Below, piece after piece: positions 1 to 7,605 of a stretch of DNA of 64,000 bases. Both the position numbers and the translations under genes were made by a program. The DNA comes from CAVLDP01 sp963661945. Lineage in GTDB: Bacteria > Bacillota > Clostridia > Lachnospirales > Lachnospiraceae. The number at the start of each line of letters is the position of its first letter. Positions within the stretch are counted from its first letter, which is position 1. The stretch covers positions 1-64,000 of the forward strand of contig CAVLDP010000001.1 in the NCBI GenBank assembly GCA_963661945.1, in the 5' to 3' direction. Below the pieces are notes generated by a model. The model ran no database searches. It was not told where the DNA came from and saw only the letters and a program-made list of their open reading frames with translations.

Positions 1-30
1 GTTTAGAAATGAGAACCCCCTAGGTCTTCG

Positions 31-59
31 TTGACAAAAGAAGGACCCACTCATATAAT
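31..59 (+). promoter_or_regulatory. sigma-A promoter for the rhomboid-like gene
   Basis: A perfect TTGACA (31-36) and a perfect TATAAT (54-59) are separated by 17 bases, the ideal vegetative promoter. It lies 47 bases before the first start codon in the window and probably drives the rhomboid-like gene and glnS. Nothing recognisable precedes it in bases 1-30. Confidence 0.85.
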
Positions 60-106
60 TAGGAATGATATTGTAGAGGGAATCTGCAATAATTTAAGGA
101 GACAAT

Positions 107-946
107 ATGTGGAATAAATTAGAGAGGAAATTTGGCAAATTAGCAATTCCTCATTTGATTAATTATCTGATTGGCGGGTACGCCATAGGCTATTTACTTA
201 CTTTTGGTAGCATGTATACCAATCTGAACTTCTTGTCTTTTATGACACTTGAGCCATATTACATTATTCATCATTTCCAATTTTGGAGAATTATCACCTG
301 GGTTATGATTCCACCGCAGGACAATATTATTTTTGCACTGATTATGATGCTTTTTTATTGGCAGCTTGGTACGGTGTTGGAGCAGTCTTGGGGAACCTTC
401 AAGTTTAATTGCTATATTTTTGGTGGAATACTGTTCACGCTGATTGGGGCGTTCGTCTTATATGCCTTAACTGGTGCAGTTGGTATCGGTAATTACTTCA
501 GTACCTATTACATCAATATGTCAATTTTCCTAGCTTTTGCGATGTCTTATCCGGATATGGAAGTATTACTTTATTTCATTATTCCGATTAAGATGAAGTG
601 GATGGCGCTTGTGTATGCTGTATTAATCTTGTTTGAGATTGTTTCTTATGGATGGGCTGGAAGGACTGCAATCATTTGCTCTCTTCTTAACTTCCTTATT
701 TTCTATCTTCTTATGAAGAAGGAAGGTCATCCCAGCAGAGCTAGTCGCGCAAGACAAGCTGCATTTCATAAGGATTATGATACGAAGAAGACGGTGGATG
801 GCAAATGCGTGGCACGTCATAAGTGTGCTATTTGTGGACGTACGGATGTGACTCATCCAGATCTTGAATTTCGTTATTGTTCGAAGTGCAATGGCAACTA
901 TGAATATTGCCAGGATCACTTGTTTACCCATACGCATGTGCTTTAG
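107..946 (+). CDS. Rhomboid-like membrane protein with C-terminal zinc ribbon
   Basis: This 279-residue protein has about five or six hydrophobic segments between residues 13 and 203, then a soluble Cys/His-rich tail. Residues 87-96 carry the LG..LE..WG signature seen at the second membrane helix of rhomboids. The GxSG serine motif and the catalytic histidine of active rhomboid proteases are not visible, so a proteolytic role is doubtful. The tail (about 240-277) has two CxxC pairs (C240/C243, C258/C261) plus C268 and several histidines, which suggests bound zinc. An AAGGAG site at 96-101 supports the start. It is followed after 40 bases by glnS, probably in the same transcript. Its function is unknown. 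Confidence 0.7.
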   Translation: MWNKLERKFGKLAIPHLINYLIGGYAIGYLLTFGSMYTNLNFLSFMTLEPYYIIHHFQFWRIITWVMIPPQDNIIFALIMMLFYWQLGTVLEQSWGTFKFNCYIFGGILFTLIGAFVLYALTGAVGIGNYFSTYYINMSIFLAFAMSYPDMEVLLYFIIPIKMKWMALVYAVLILFEIVSYGWAGRTAIICSLLNFLIFYLLMKKEGHPSRASRARQAAFHKDYDTKKTVDGKCVARHKCAICGRTDVTHPDLEFRYCSKCNGNYEYCQDHLFTHTHVL

Positions 947-986
947 AGCTATGAAGGGATATAGTTATTAGGAGGATGTTTCTCTA

Positions 987-2654
987 ATGGAGAATGAAGT
1001 AGTATCTAAGAATTTTATAGAACGCGAGATTGAGAAGGATCTTGCAGAGGGAGTTTATGATAAGGTCGTAACTCGATTCCCACCGGAGCCAAATGGTTAT
1101 CTGCATATTGGACATGCCAAGTCAATTCTTTTGAATTATGGTCTGTCACAGGAATATGGCGGTGAATTTCATATGCGTTTTGATGACACCAATCCGACCA
1201 AGGAGAAGGTGGAATTCGTGGAATCCATCAAAGAAGATATTGCCTGGCTTGGAGCAGATTGGAAGGATCATCTCTATTTCGCATCTGATTATTTTGAGGA
1301 AATGTATGAGAATGCAGTTAAGCTGATTAAGAAGGGCAAGGCTTATTGCTCGAATCTAACTGCAGAGGAGATTCGAGAGTATCGTGGAACACTGACAGAA
1401 GCAGGTAAGGAAGATCCGAATGCCTCTAGATCTGTTGAAGAGAATCTTCAGATTTTCGAGGATATGAAGGCTGGAAAATATGAGGATGGAGCCATGGTTC
1501 TTCGTGCCAGAATTGACATGTCTTCACCGAATATTAATATGAGAGATCCGATTATCTATCGTGTTGCTCATATGAGCCATCATAGAACGAAGGATACCTG
1601 GTGCATCTATCCAATGTATGACTTTGCACATCCAATTGAGGATGCGATTGAGGGAATTACCCATTCCATCTGTACACTGGAATTTGAGGATCATAGACCA
1701 CTCTATGACTGGGTGGTAAGAGAATGCGAATACGCAAATCCACCGAGACAGATTGAATTCGCTAAGATGTATCTGACTAATGTCGTTACTGGTAAGCGTT
1801 ATATCAAGAAATTAGTAGAAGATGGCTATGTAGATGGTTGGGACGATCCTAGACTGGTATCAATTGCTGGCCTACGTAGACGTGGATACACAAAGGAAGC
1901 AATTGCTAAGTTTGTGGAGCTCTCTGGTATTTCAAAGTCACAGTCTTCATCAGAATATGCTATGCTTGAATATTGCATTCGTGAGGATCTGAAGATTAAG
2001 AGACCACGAGTTATGGCAGTTCTTGATCCAGTGAAGCTTGTGATTGACAATTATCCTGAGGATAAGGTGGAATATCTGACTGTTCCGAACAACTTAGAGA
2101 ATGAAGGACTTGGCGTAAGAACCGTTCCATTTGCAAGAGAACTCTATATTGAGAGAGAGGACTTTATGGAAGAGCCTCCGAAGAAGTATTTCCGTCTCTT
2201 CCCTGGCAATGAGGTTCGCCTGATGAATGCATATTTTGTGACTTGTACCTCTTATGATAAGGATGCAGATGGCAATGTTACATGCATTCATTGTACCTAT
2301 GACCCTGATACAAAGGGTGGTAATGCACCAGATGGTCGCAAGGTAAAGGGCACCATTCATTTCGTAGCATGTGAGACAGCAATCAAGGCTCCAGTTCGCC
2401 TCTACGAAAATATTGTGAATGAAGAGCTTGGCGTATATAATGAAGATGGACAGCTTAATCTGAATCCTAATTCACTGACAGAATGTGAGGCATATCTTGA
2501 GCCATCCCTTAAGGATGCAGCGGTGTATGACAGCTTCCAGTTTGTTAGAAATGGATTCTTTACGGTGGACAGCAAGGATTCTAAGGAAGGGGCACCTGTA
2601 TTTAACAGAATCGTTTCCCTGAAGAGTTCTTTTAAGTTACCAAAGAGTGAATAG
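987..2654 (+). CDS. glnS: Glutamine--tRNA ligase
   Basis: This cytoplasmic enzyme charges tRNA-Gln with glutamine. The 555 residues match GlnRS length. The class I HIGH motif is intact at residues 40-43 inside a PPEPNGYLHIGH context, and the GlnRS-specific WDDPR and GLRRRGY segments are present. Where most GlnRS carry VMSKRKL, this protein reads VVTGKRYIKKL near residue 268, so the second ATP-binding loop is altered. The C-terminal beta-barrel anticodon-binding region follows. The AGGAGG site about 10 bases before the ATG is strong. Having both glnS and gltX in the window implies direct glutaminylation, so the GatCAB amidotransferase route need not be the only source of Gln-tRNA. Confidence 0.95.
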   Translation: MENEVVSKNFIEREIEKDLAEGVYDKVVTRFPPEPNGYLHIGHAKSILLNYGLSQEYGGEFHMRFDDTNPTKEKVEFVESIKEDIAWLGADWKDHLYFASDYFEEMYENAVKLIKKGKAYCSNLTAEEIREYRGTLTEAGKEDPNASRSVEENLQIFEDMKAGKYEDGAMVLRARIDMSSPNINMRDPIIYRVAHMSHHRTKDTWCIYPMYDFAHPIEDAIEGITHSICTLEFEDHRPLYDWVVRECEYANPPRQIEFAKMYLTNVVTGKRYIKKLVEDGYVDGWDDPRLVSIAGLRRRGYTKEAIAKFVELSGISKSQSSSEYAMLEYCIREDLKIKRPRVMAVLDPVKLVIDNYPEDKVEYLTVPNNLENEGLGVRTVPFARELYIEREDFMEEPPKKYFRLFPGNEVRLMNAYFVTCTSYDKDADGNVTCIHCTYDPDTKGGNAPDGRKVKGTIHFVACETAIKAPVRLYENIVNEELGVYNEDGQLNLNPNSLTECEAYLEPSLKDAAVYDSFQFVRNGFFTVDSKDSKEGAPVFNRIVSLKSSFKLPKSE

Positions 2655-2668
2655 AGAACGAGGTATCT

Positions 2669-3517
2669 ATGAGTTTATTAAGCGGATTAGACAAATTTGG
2701 TTTTTCGGATGAAGATATTAAGGAACTGAAGAAGACACCAGAGAAGAAGAAACAGGCAGAACCGCAGAAGAAGGCTGCTGTTGTTCTAGAAGAGAAGGAT
2801 TATCTTCTGGAGAAGAATTTAACATGCCCAGTATGTGGTAAGTCAGTGAAGACTCTTGTTCTTAAGACGGGACGTGCTAAGAGATTGGAGCCAGATTTCG
2901 ATCTTCGACCGAATTTTGATGGTCTTGATAGCATCAAGTATGGCGCAACGCTATGTCCTAATTGCGGTTATGCTGCGATGAATCGTTTCTTCAATCAGAT
3001 TGTTCCTGCGAGAGTGAGACTAGTACGTGAGAATGTCTGTACGAAGTTCCATCCGATGGAGGACAAATCATACGAGACTTATACATATGAGCAGGCGCTT
3101 GATCGTTATAAGTTGTCACTGGTTTCTACCATGGCTAAGCGCGGTAAGGATAGCGAGAAGGCTTATACCTGTCTGAATATTGCATGGCTTCTTCGTGAAG
3201 AGATTAAGACAATTCCTCAGGATGAGGAGCATAAGGCTCTTCTTGAAGAGAAGAAGAAGGAGCAGGATGGCTTTTATCGTCAGGCCTATGAACTCTTTGA
3301 GACAGTACTTTCTACGGAGATGCCTCCATATTGCGGTATGGATTCGGCTACCCTTGAATTCATGCTTGCAAATATTGCGATGTATTATGAGGAATATGAC
3401 AAGGCCGCTAAGCTTGTCTCCAACTTGCTTGGCGCTAGTGGTGTAAATGCCAGAATTAAGGATAAGGCCTCGGATATGAAGCAGGAGATTATGAAGGCTT
3501 CAAAAGCGAAGAAATAA
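2669..3517 (+). CDS. DUF2225-family zinc-ribbon protein
   Basis: This 282-residue soluble protein has no signal peptide or membrane segment. Two Cys pairs, CPVCGK (C53/C56) and CPNCGY (C96/C99), form a probable zinc-binding site. The rest is charged and helical, with TPR-like spacing in the C-terminal half (residues about 130-270). This is the layout I know for DUF2225 proteins, which are common in clostridia and have no assigned role. It starts 15 bases after glnS and ends just before a strong terminator, so it is likely the last gene of the transcript that starts at base 31. Confidence 0.75.
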   Translation: MSLLSGLDKFGFSDEDIKELKKTPEKKKQAEPQKKAAVVLEEKDYLLEKNLTCPVCGKSVKTLVLKTGRAKRLEPDFDLRPNFDGLDSIKYGATLCPNCGYAAMNRFFNQIVPARVRLVRENVCTKFHPMEDKSYETYTYEQALDRYKLSLVSTMAKRGKDSEKAYTCLNIAWLLREEIKTIPQDEEHKALLEEKKKEQDGFYRQAYELFETVLSTEMPPYCGMDSATLEFMLANIAMYYEEYDKAAKLVSNLLGASGVNARIKDKASDMKQEIMKASKAKK

Positions 3518-3521
3518 TGTT

Positions 3522-3549
3522 AAGAGGTTGCGTTTTGCAACCTCTTTTT
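3522..3549 (+). terminator. Rho-independent terminator after DUF2225 gene
   Basis: A perfect 10-base-pair stem (3522-3531 with 3537-3546) encloses the loop GTTTT. The stem's 3' end runs into five T residues. It ends the transcript that begins at the base-31 promoter. Confidence 0.92.
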
Positions 3550-3584
3550 GTATATATTGCGTGCTTTGACTTGGTGGGGGATTT

Positions 3585-4889
3585 ATGGCAAGGGTTGGAA
3601 TTGTAATATGTAATTATAACAAGAAGGATATGGTCCTTCAGTGTATACAATCAGTACTAGAGAATAAATATCAGGATTTTGTGCTTTTTGTTGTAGATAA
3701 TGGATCTACAGATGGTTCCTATGAAGCAATGGAAGAAGCTTATGGTCAGATAGACCGTGTGATCCTTATGAGAAATGAAGAGAATCTGGGAGGATCTGGT
3801 GGCTTCAATGTAGGCCTTCGAAGGGCTTACAAGAGAGATTTCGACTATCTTATGTGTGTCGATAATGATGCTTTCCTTGATGAGAATGCTATTTTTGAGC
3901 TTGTGGATTTCCTGGATCGTAATTCGGATTGCGGAATTGCTGCATCCAAGATCTATCATATGGAGAATCCGGATCTCGTGCAGAATTTTGGTCAAAAAAT
4001 TGATTTTTCATATTTCTGTACAGAGGTGGAATACTTGAATTACTTTGAGGACGGTTCTATGCCGGATGTTAATTTTTCAGACGCTGTTCCGGCTTGCTCT
4101 CTTATGATTCGAATGAGCCTTGTGGATCGTATTGGATTTTTGCCGGAGGATAATTTCCTCTATTGGGATGATACAGAGTGGTGCTATCTCTGCCGGAAGA
4201 TTGGATACAAGATTGCCTCTGTAGGTTCATCCAAGGCTCTTCATTCGATGGGAGCAAAGAGAGAAGATGTGAATACATTTCCGACCTATTATGCCTGGCG
4301 AAACTGGATTTCCTTCTTCCTTAGATATACTAAGGCAGAGAAACTTGATGATTGTATCGATACATTTCTTAATTCGGTTTTCCAGGTTCAATTTGAGGGC
4401 TTCTACAAGGGGGAGATAGAGAAGGCAACTACGGTTATGGCAGCCTTTGATGATGCAATTCATGGCATTACTGGGAAGGCTGGGCCAGATCGTATTTTCG
4501 ATATTCACGAGAATAACGATAAAATTACAGAAATTATATCAAGATATAACAATACTTGTGCAGAAAATGAGGGCTATGAGAGCCTGGCTTCTTATCTTGA
4601 CACTGTGAGAAGAACATGCGACAAGAATCAGGCATATGTAGAAAATGAGAAGGCTGATAGTTTCATTATCTTCTGCGAGTCTGTCCTTCACGAATCCGTC
4701 TTAAGTACGGCATGTGAATTTGTGAAGGATGGCGGAGGAGATCACATTTATTTCCTTGATTTATCTCACATCATTGTGTCAGCGAATGAAATGGAGGAGC
4801 TGCATAAGAGATATAAGCAAACGAGAGATTTATTTTTCTTTTCAGAAAAGGCTCTATTTAAGAGACTGGCACTAGAACTTAGACCATAG
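3585..4889 (+). CDS. Family 2 glycosyltransferase
   Basis: The 434-residue protein has a GT-A fold at its N-terminus (about 1-270): an ICNYNKKD opening, the nucleotide-binding VVDNGSTDGS stretch (residues 36-45), the metal-binding DND motif (93-95), and an acceptor-side WDDTEW motif. This is typical of rhamnosyl- or galactofuranosyl-type transferases that use nucleotide sugars. The last 150 residues are helical and I do not recognise them. There is no membrane segment. It sits alone after a terminator, with no other polysaccharide gene nearby, so its acceptor cannot be read from context. A GGTGGGGGA ribosome site precedes the ATG. Confidence 0.8.
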   Translation: MARVGIVICNYNKKDMVLQCIQSVLENKYQDFVLFVVDNGSTDGSYEAMEEAYGQIDRVILMRNEENLGGSGGFNVGLRRAYKRDFDYLMCVDNDAFLDENAIFELVDFLDRNSDCGIAASKIYHMENPDLVQNFGQKIDFSYFCTEVEYLNYFEDGSMPDVNFSDAVPACSLMIRMSLVDRIGFLPEDNFLYWDDTEWCYLCRKIGYKIASVGSSKALHSMGAKREDVNTFPTYYAWRNWISFFLRYTKAEKLDDCIDTFLNSVFQVQFEGFYKGEIEKATTVMAAFDDAIHGITGKAGPDRIFDIHENNDKITEIISRYNNTCAENEGYESLASYLDTVRRTCDKNQAYVENEKADSFIIFCESVLHESVLSTACEFVKDGGGDHIYFLDLSHIIVSANEMEELHKRYKQTRDLFFFSEKALFKRLALELRP

Positions 4890-4935
4890 ATGTGATAGAA
4901 TTTGTATGTTTTGTATGATTTGAGAGGGTATTCTT

Positions 4936-5103
4936 ATGACAAGAGATGAGATGCTTGAGATTCGAAAAAAAGAAATTCTTTCTGAACTTGTGGATGAAGA
5001 GCCGAAGAAGTTAAATGGTGATGATACTTCTGATTGGCCAACCAAGGCTCAGGATGATATGCTTGATTTTATTGAATCGCAGGGAATTTATATCCGTCAG
5101 TAA
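4936..5103 (+). CDS. Small acidic protein, 55 residues
   Basis: A short open frame begins with ATG at 4936 behind a good GAGAGGG ribosome site and ends at TAA 5101-5103. The product is highly charged, starts MTRDEMLEIR, contains DWPTKAQDD and ends IYIRQ, with no membrane segment. It lies between the glycosyltransferase and the preQ1 riboswitch and uses the same codons as its neighbours. I do not recognise the family. It could be translated from the glycosyltransferase transcript, since no terminator separates them. Confidence 0.55.
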   Translation: MTRDEMLEIRKKEILSELVDEEPKKLNGDDTSDWPTKAQDDMLDFIESQGIYIRQ

Positions 5104-5117
5104 TTCATATGAAGCAT

Positions 5118-5157
5118 CGTGTGTTCGAAACCATCCACACGTAAAATAAAACTAAGG
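5118..5157 (+). promoter_or_regulatory. preQ1 class I riboswitch
   Basis: A six-base-pair stem, CGTGTG (5118-5123) with CACACG (5136-5141), encloses a loop TTCGAAACCATC. It is followed by an A-rich strand and CTAAGG (5152-5157). This is the compact pseudoknot layout of preQ1-I aptamers: the loop ends in the conserved C-rich part and the tail pairs back through CTAAGG. The tail overlaps the ribosome site AAGGAGA of the queT gene at 5169, so binding of preQ1 should hide that site and shut off translation. The next gene encodes a preQ1 transporter, which agrees with the call. Confidence 0.88.
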
Positions 5158-5168
5158 AGAATTTCATA

Positions 5169-5675
5169 ATGAACAAGAACAAGAAAATGAGCGCCCTATA
5201 TATTACGCAGGCAGCTATGATTGCAGCAATTTATGTGGTGCTTACCTATTTTATTAACGCATTTGATTTGGCAAGTGGAGCGATTCAGGTACGTATTTCT
5301 GAAGCACTTTGCGTGCTGCCTGTTTTCACACCTGCAGCAATTCCAGGACTTTTTCTTGGATGCCTGATCAGTAATACAATTACAGGTTGCGTGATTTGGG
5401 ATATTGTATTTGGAAGTCTTGCAACACTTATTGGAGCAATTGGAGCATATCTCCTTCGTAAGACGAAGTTCTTATATACTCTGCCTCCAGTTCTTGCAAA
5501 TGCATTTATTGTCCCACTTGTACTTAAGAACGCTTACGGACTTGGAGATGCTTATTGGTATCTGGTAGTTACCGTTGGTGCAGGAGAGGTTTTATCTATC
5601 TGTATCCTGGGCGTTTTACTGAAGAAGCTTCTCTGGAAGCATCGTAATGTAATCTTTCGAACAGAAGAATCATAG
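5169..5675 (+). CDS. queT: QueT, substrate-binding subunit of the preQ1 ECF transporter
   Basis: This 168-residue protein is almost entirely hydrophobic, with about five or six membrane segments. The N-terminal YITQAAMIAAIYVVLTY and the following region (RISEALCVLPVF) match the QueT family of S components. QueT brings queuosine precursors (preQ1 or related bases) into the cell together with shared ECF ATPases and EcfT, which are not encoded here. The upstream preQ1-I riboswitch gives independent support. No queuosine biosynthesis genes are seen in the window. Its stop lies 26 bases before argS. Confidence 0.92.
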   Translation: MNKNKKMSALYITQAAMIAAIYVVLTYFINAFDLASGAIQVRISEALCVLPVFTPAAIPGLFLGCLISNTITGCVIWDIVFGSLATLIGAIGAYLLRKTKFLYTLPPVLANAFIVPLVLKNAYGLGDAYWYLVVTVGAGEVLSICILGVLLKKLLWKHRNVIFRTEES

Positions 5676-5701
5676 AATTTAGAGTAAGGCGGAGAGCGAA
5701 C

Positions 5702-7519
5702 ATGAAAGAGATTTTAGATCTTATTACAGAACAGGTTGTTGATGGTTTTATTGCGGCAGGATATGATGCATCCTATGGAAGAGTTAGCCTGTCGAACAGA
5801 CCTGACCTCTGTGAATACCAGTGCAATGGAGCTATGGCTGCTGCAAAGGAATATCATAAGGCACCAATTATGATTGCAAATGAAGTGGTGGAAAAACTTA
5901 GCGATAATGCAATGTTTGCTGAGATTAGCGCAGTTAATCCTGGCTTTATCAATATGAAGCTTAGCTATTCTTATGTGACAGAATATGTGAATGCCATGCT
6001 TCATGATGAGAAGCGTTTTGGCTTAGATGAGGTCTCAAGTCCCAAGGTTATCATGATTGATTATGGCGGACCGAATGTTGCAAAGCCTCTTCATGTTGGC
6101 CATCTTCGCTCTGCTGTTATTGGCGAGAGTCTTAAGAGAATTTCTACCTTTATGGGAAATGAAGTAATCTCTGATGTTCACCTGGGAGACTGGGGCCTTC
6201 AGATGGGACTTATCATCACAGAGCTTCGAGAGAGAAAGCCGGACCTTCCTTATTTCGATGAATCTTATACTGGAGAGTATCCTGAGGATGCACCATTTAC
6301 AATTAGTGAGCTTGAGGACATCTATCCATGTGCTAGTAAAAAGTCAAAAGAAAAAGACGATGAAGGAAATCTGTCAGAAGAGGCTAAGGCCTTTCATGAT
6401 GCTGCAATTCAGGCAACCAATGAATTGCAGGCTGGTAGAAGGGGCTACACTGCATTGTTAAATCATATTTTAACAATCTCTGTTGCTGATCTTAAGAAGA
6501 ATTATGAAAGACTGAATGTGTCCTTTGACCTCTGGAAGGGTGAGAGGGATGCGCAGGAATATATTCCTGCAATGATTGAGAGCTTGAAGAATCAAGGACT
6601 TGCTTATGAGAGCGAGGGAGCCTTGGTTGTTGATATTGCAGAGGAAACTGATACGAAGGAATTACCTCCTTGTATTGTCTTAAAGTCTGATGGTTCTGCC
6701 CTTTATGCGACGACAGACCTTGCGACTCTTGTTTGGAGAGTTGCAGATTATCATCCAAATCAGGTGATTTATGTAGCAGACAAGAGACAGGATCTTCACT
6801 TCACACAGTTCTTCCGTGTGGCGAAGAAGGGCGGCATTGTGCCAGCAGAGACAGATTTGTCCTTCATCGGTTTTGGAACCATGAATGGTAAGGATGGCAA
6901 GCCATTTAAGACCAGAGATGGTGGCGTTATGCGTCTTGAGAATCTGCTTGGCGATGTAGAGGAAGAGATGTATGCTAAGATCCTTGAGAATCAGAAGACT
7001 AAGCAGGATATCTCTTATGATGAAGAAGAGGCAAGAGAGACTGCGAAGAAGATTGCACTGTCTGCAATTAAATATGGTGATCTCTCTAATCAGTCATCAA
7101 AGGATTATATCTTTGATATTGATCGATTCACGTCGTTTGAGGGTAACACTGGCCCTTACATTCTCTACACTATAGTAAGAATTAAATCTATACTTAATAA
7201 ATATTATGCATCTGCATCAAATGATTCAGAAGGAGATATTCTTCTCTGCGATTCTGATTGTGAGAAGGAACTTATGCTGGTGCTTGGCAGATTCAATTCC
7301 GCTATCCGCAGTGCCTATGAGGAGATGGCTCCACATAAGATTTGCGCTTATATTTATGAACTCGCGAATGCCTTTAATCATTTCTATCATGAGACAAAGA
7401 TTCTAGGACAGGAGGATGCTGCTCTTACTGCATCTTATATTAGACTACTGACACTTACGAAGAATGTCCTTGAGCAGTCGATTGATTTACTTGGATTTTC
7501 GGCACCAAAGCGAATGTAA
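5702..7519 (+). CDS. argS: Arginine--tRNA ligase
   Basis: The 605-residue cytoplasmic enzyme joins arginine to its tRNA. An Add-1 type N-terminal domain (about 1-110) precedes the class I catalytic core, with the HVGH signature at 131-134 inside GGPNVAKPLHVGHLRSAVIG. The C-terminal helical anticodon-binding domain (DALR type, including EGNTGPYILYTIVRIKSIL) is complete. As in many ArgRS, no canonical KMSKS is seen. An AAGGCGGAG ribosome site precedes the ATG. It follows queT closely and may share its transcript. A long hairpin just after the stop ends it. Confidence 0.96.
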   Translation: MKEILDLITEQVVDGFIAAGYDASYGRVSLSNRPDLCEYQCNGAMAAAKEYHKAPIMIANEVVEKLSDNAMFAEISAVNPGFINMKLSYSYVTEYVNAMLHDEKRFGLDEVSSPKVIMIDYGGPNVAKPLHVGHLRSAVIGESLKRISTFMGNEVISDVHLGDWGLQMGLIITELRERKPDLPYFDESYTGEYPEDAPFTISELEDIYPCASKKSKEKDDEGNLSEEAKAFHDAAIQATNELQAGRRGYTALLNHILTISVADLKKNYERLNVSFDLWKGERDAQEYIPAMIESLKNQGLAYESEGALVVDIAEETDTKELPPCIVLKSDGSALYATTDLATLVWRVADYHPNQVIYVADKRQDLHFTQFFRVAKKGGIVPAETDLSFIGFGTMNGKDGKPFKTRDGGVMRLENLLGDVEEEMYAKILENQKTKQDISYDEEEARETAKKIALSAIKYGDLSNQSSKDYIFDIDRFTSFEGNTGPYILYTIVRIKSILNKYYASASNDSEGDILLCDSDCEKELMLVLGRFNSAIRSAYEEMAPHKICAYIYELANAFNHFYHETKILGQEDAALTASYIRLLTLTKNVLEQSIDLLGFSAPKRM

Positions 7520-7545
7520 ATTTTATTGATTCTTTAGATTTATTT

Positions 7546-7586
7546 CGTCACAGATATGGTATAATCCATAACTGTGACGATTTTTT
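7546..7586 (+). terminator. argS terminator hairpin that also holds a promoter
   Basis: CGTCACAG (7546-7553) pairs with CTGTGACG (7572-7579). After a single A-A mismatch, TATGG (7555-7559) pairs with CCATA (7566-7570). Six T residues follow at 7581-7586, so argS transcripts should end here. The loop of the hairpin is exactly TATAAT (7560-7565), which has an extended TGG in front of it and so reads as a minus-10 element for the next gene. An RNA starting from it would lack the left arm and escape the hairpin. Confidence 0.85.
7557..7565 (+). promoter_or_regulatory. Extended minus-10 promoter of the His-rich CobW gene
   Basis: TGGTATAAT forms an extended minus-10 element 41 bases before the ATG at 7606. 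No good TTGACA lies 16-18 bases upstream, which is normal for extended minus-10 promoters. The element occupies the loop and inner arm of a perfect-looking inverted repeat, so a dimeric repressor binding the repeat would cover it. I see no resemblance to the Bacillus Zur box. Confidence 0.55.
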
Positions 7587-7605
7587 ATGGAAGAAGGTGT
7601 CGATT

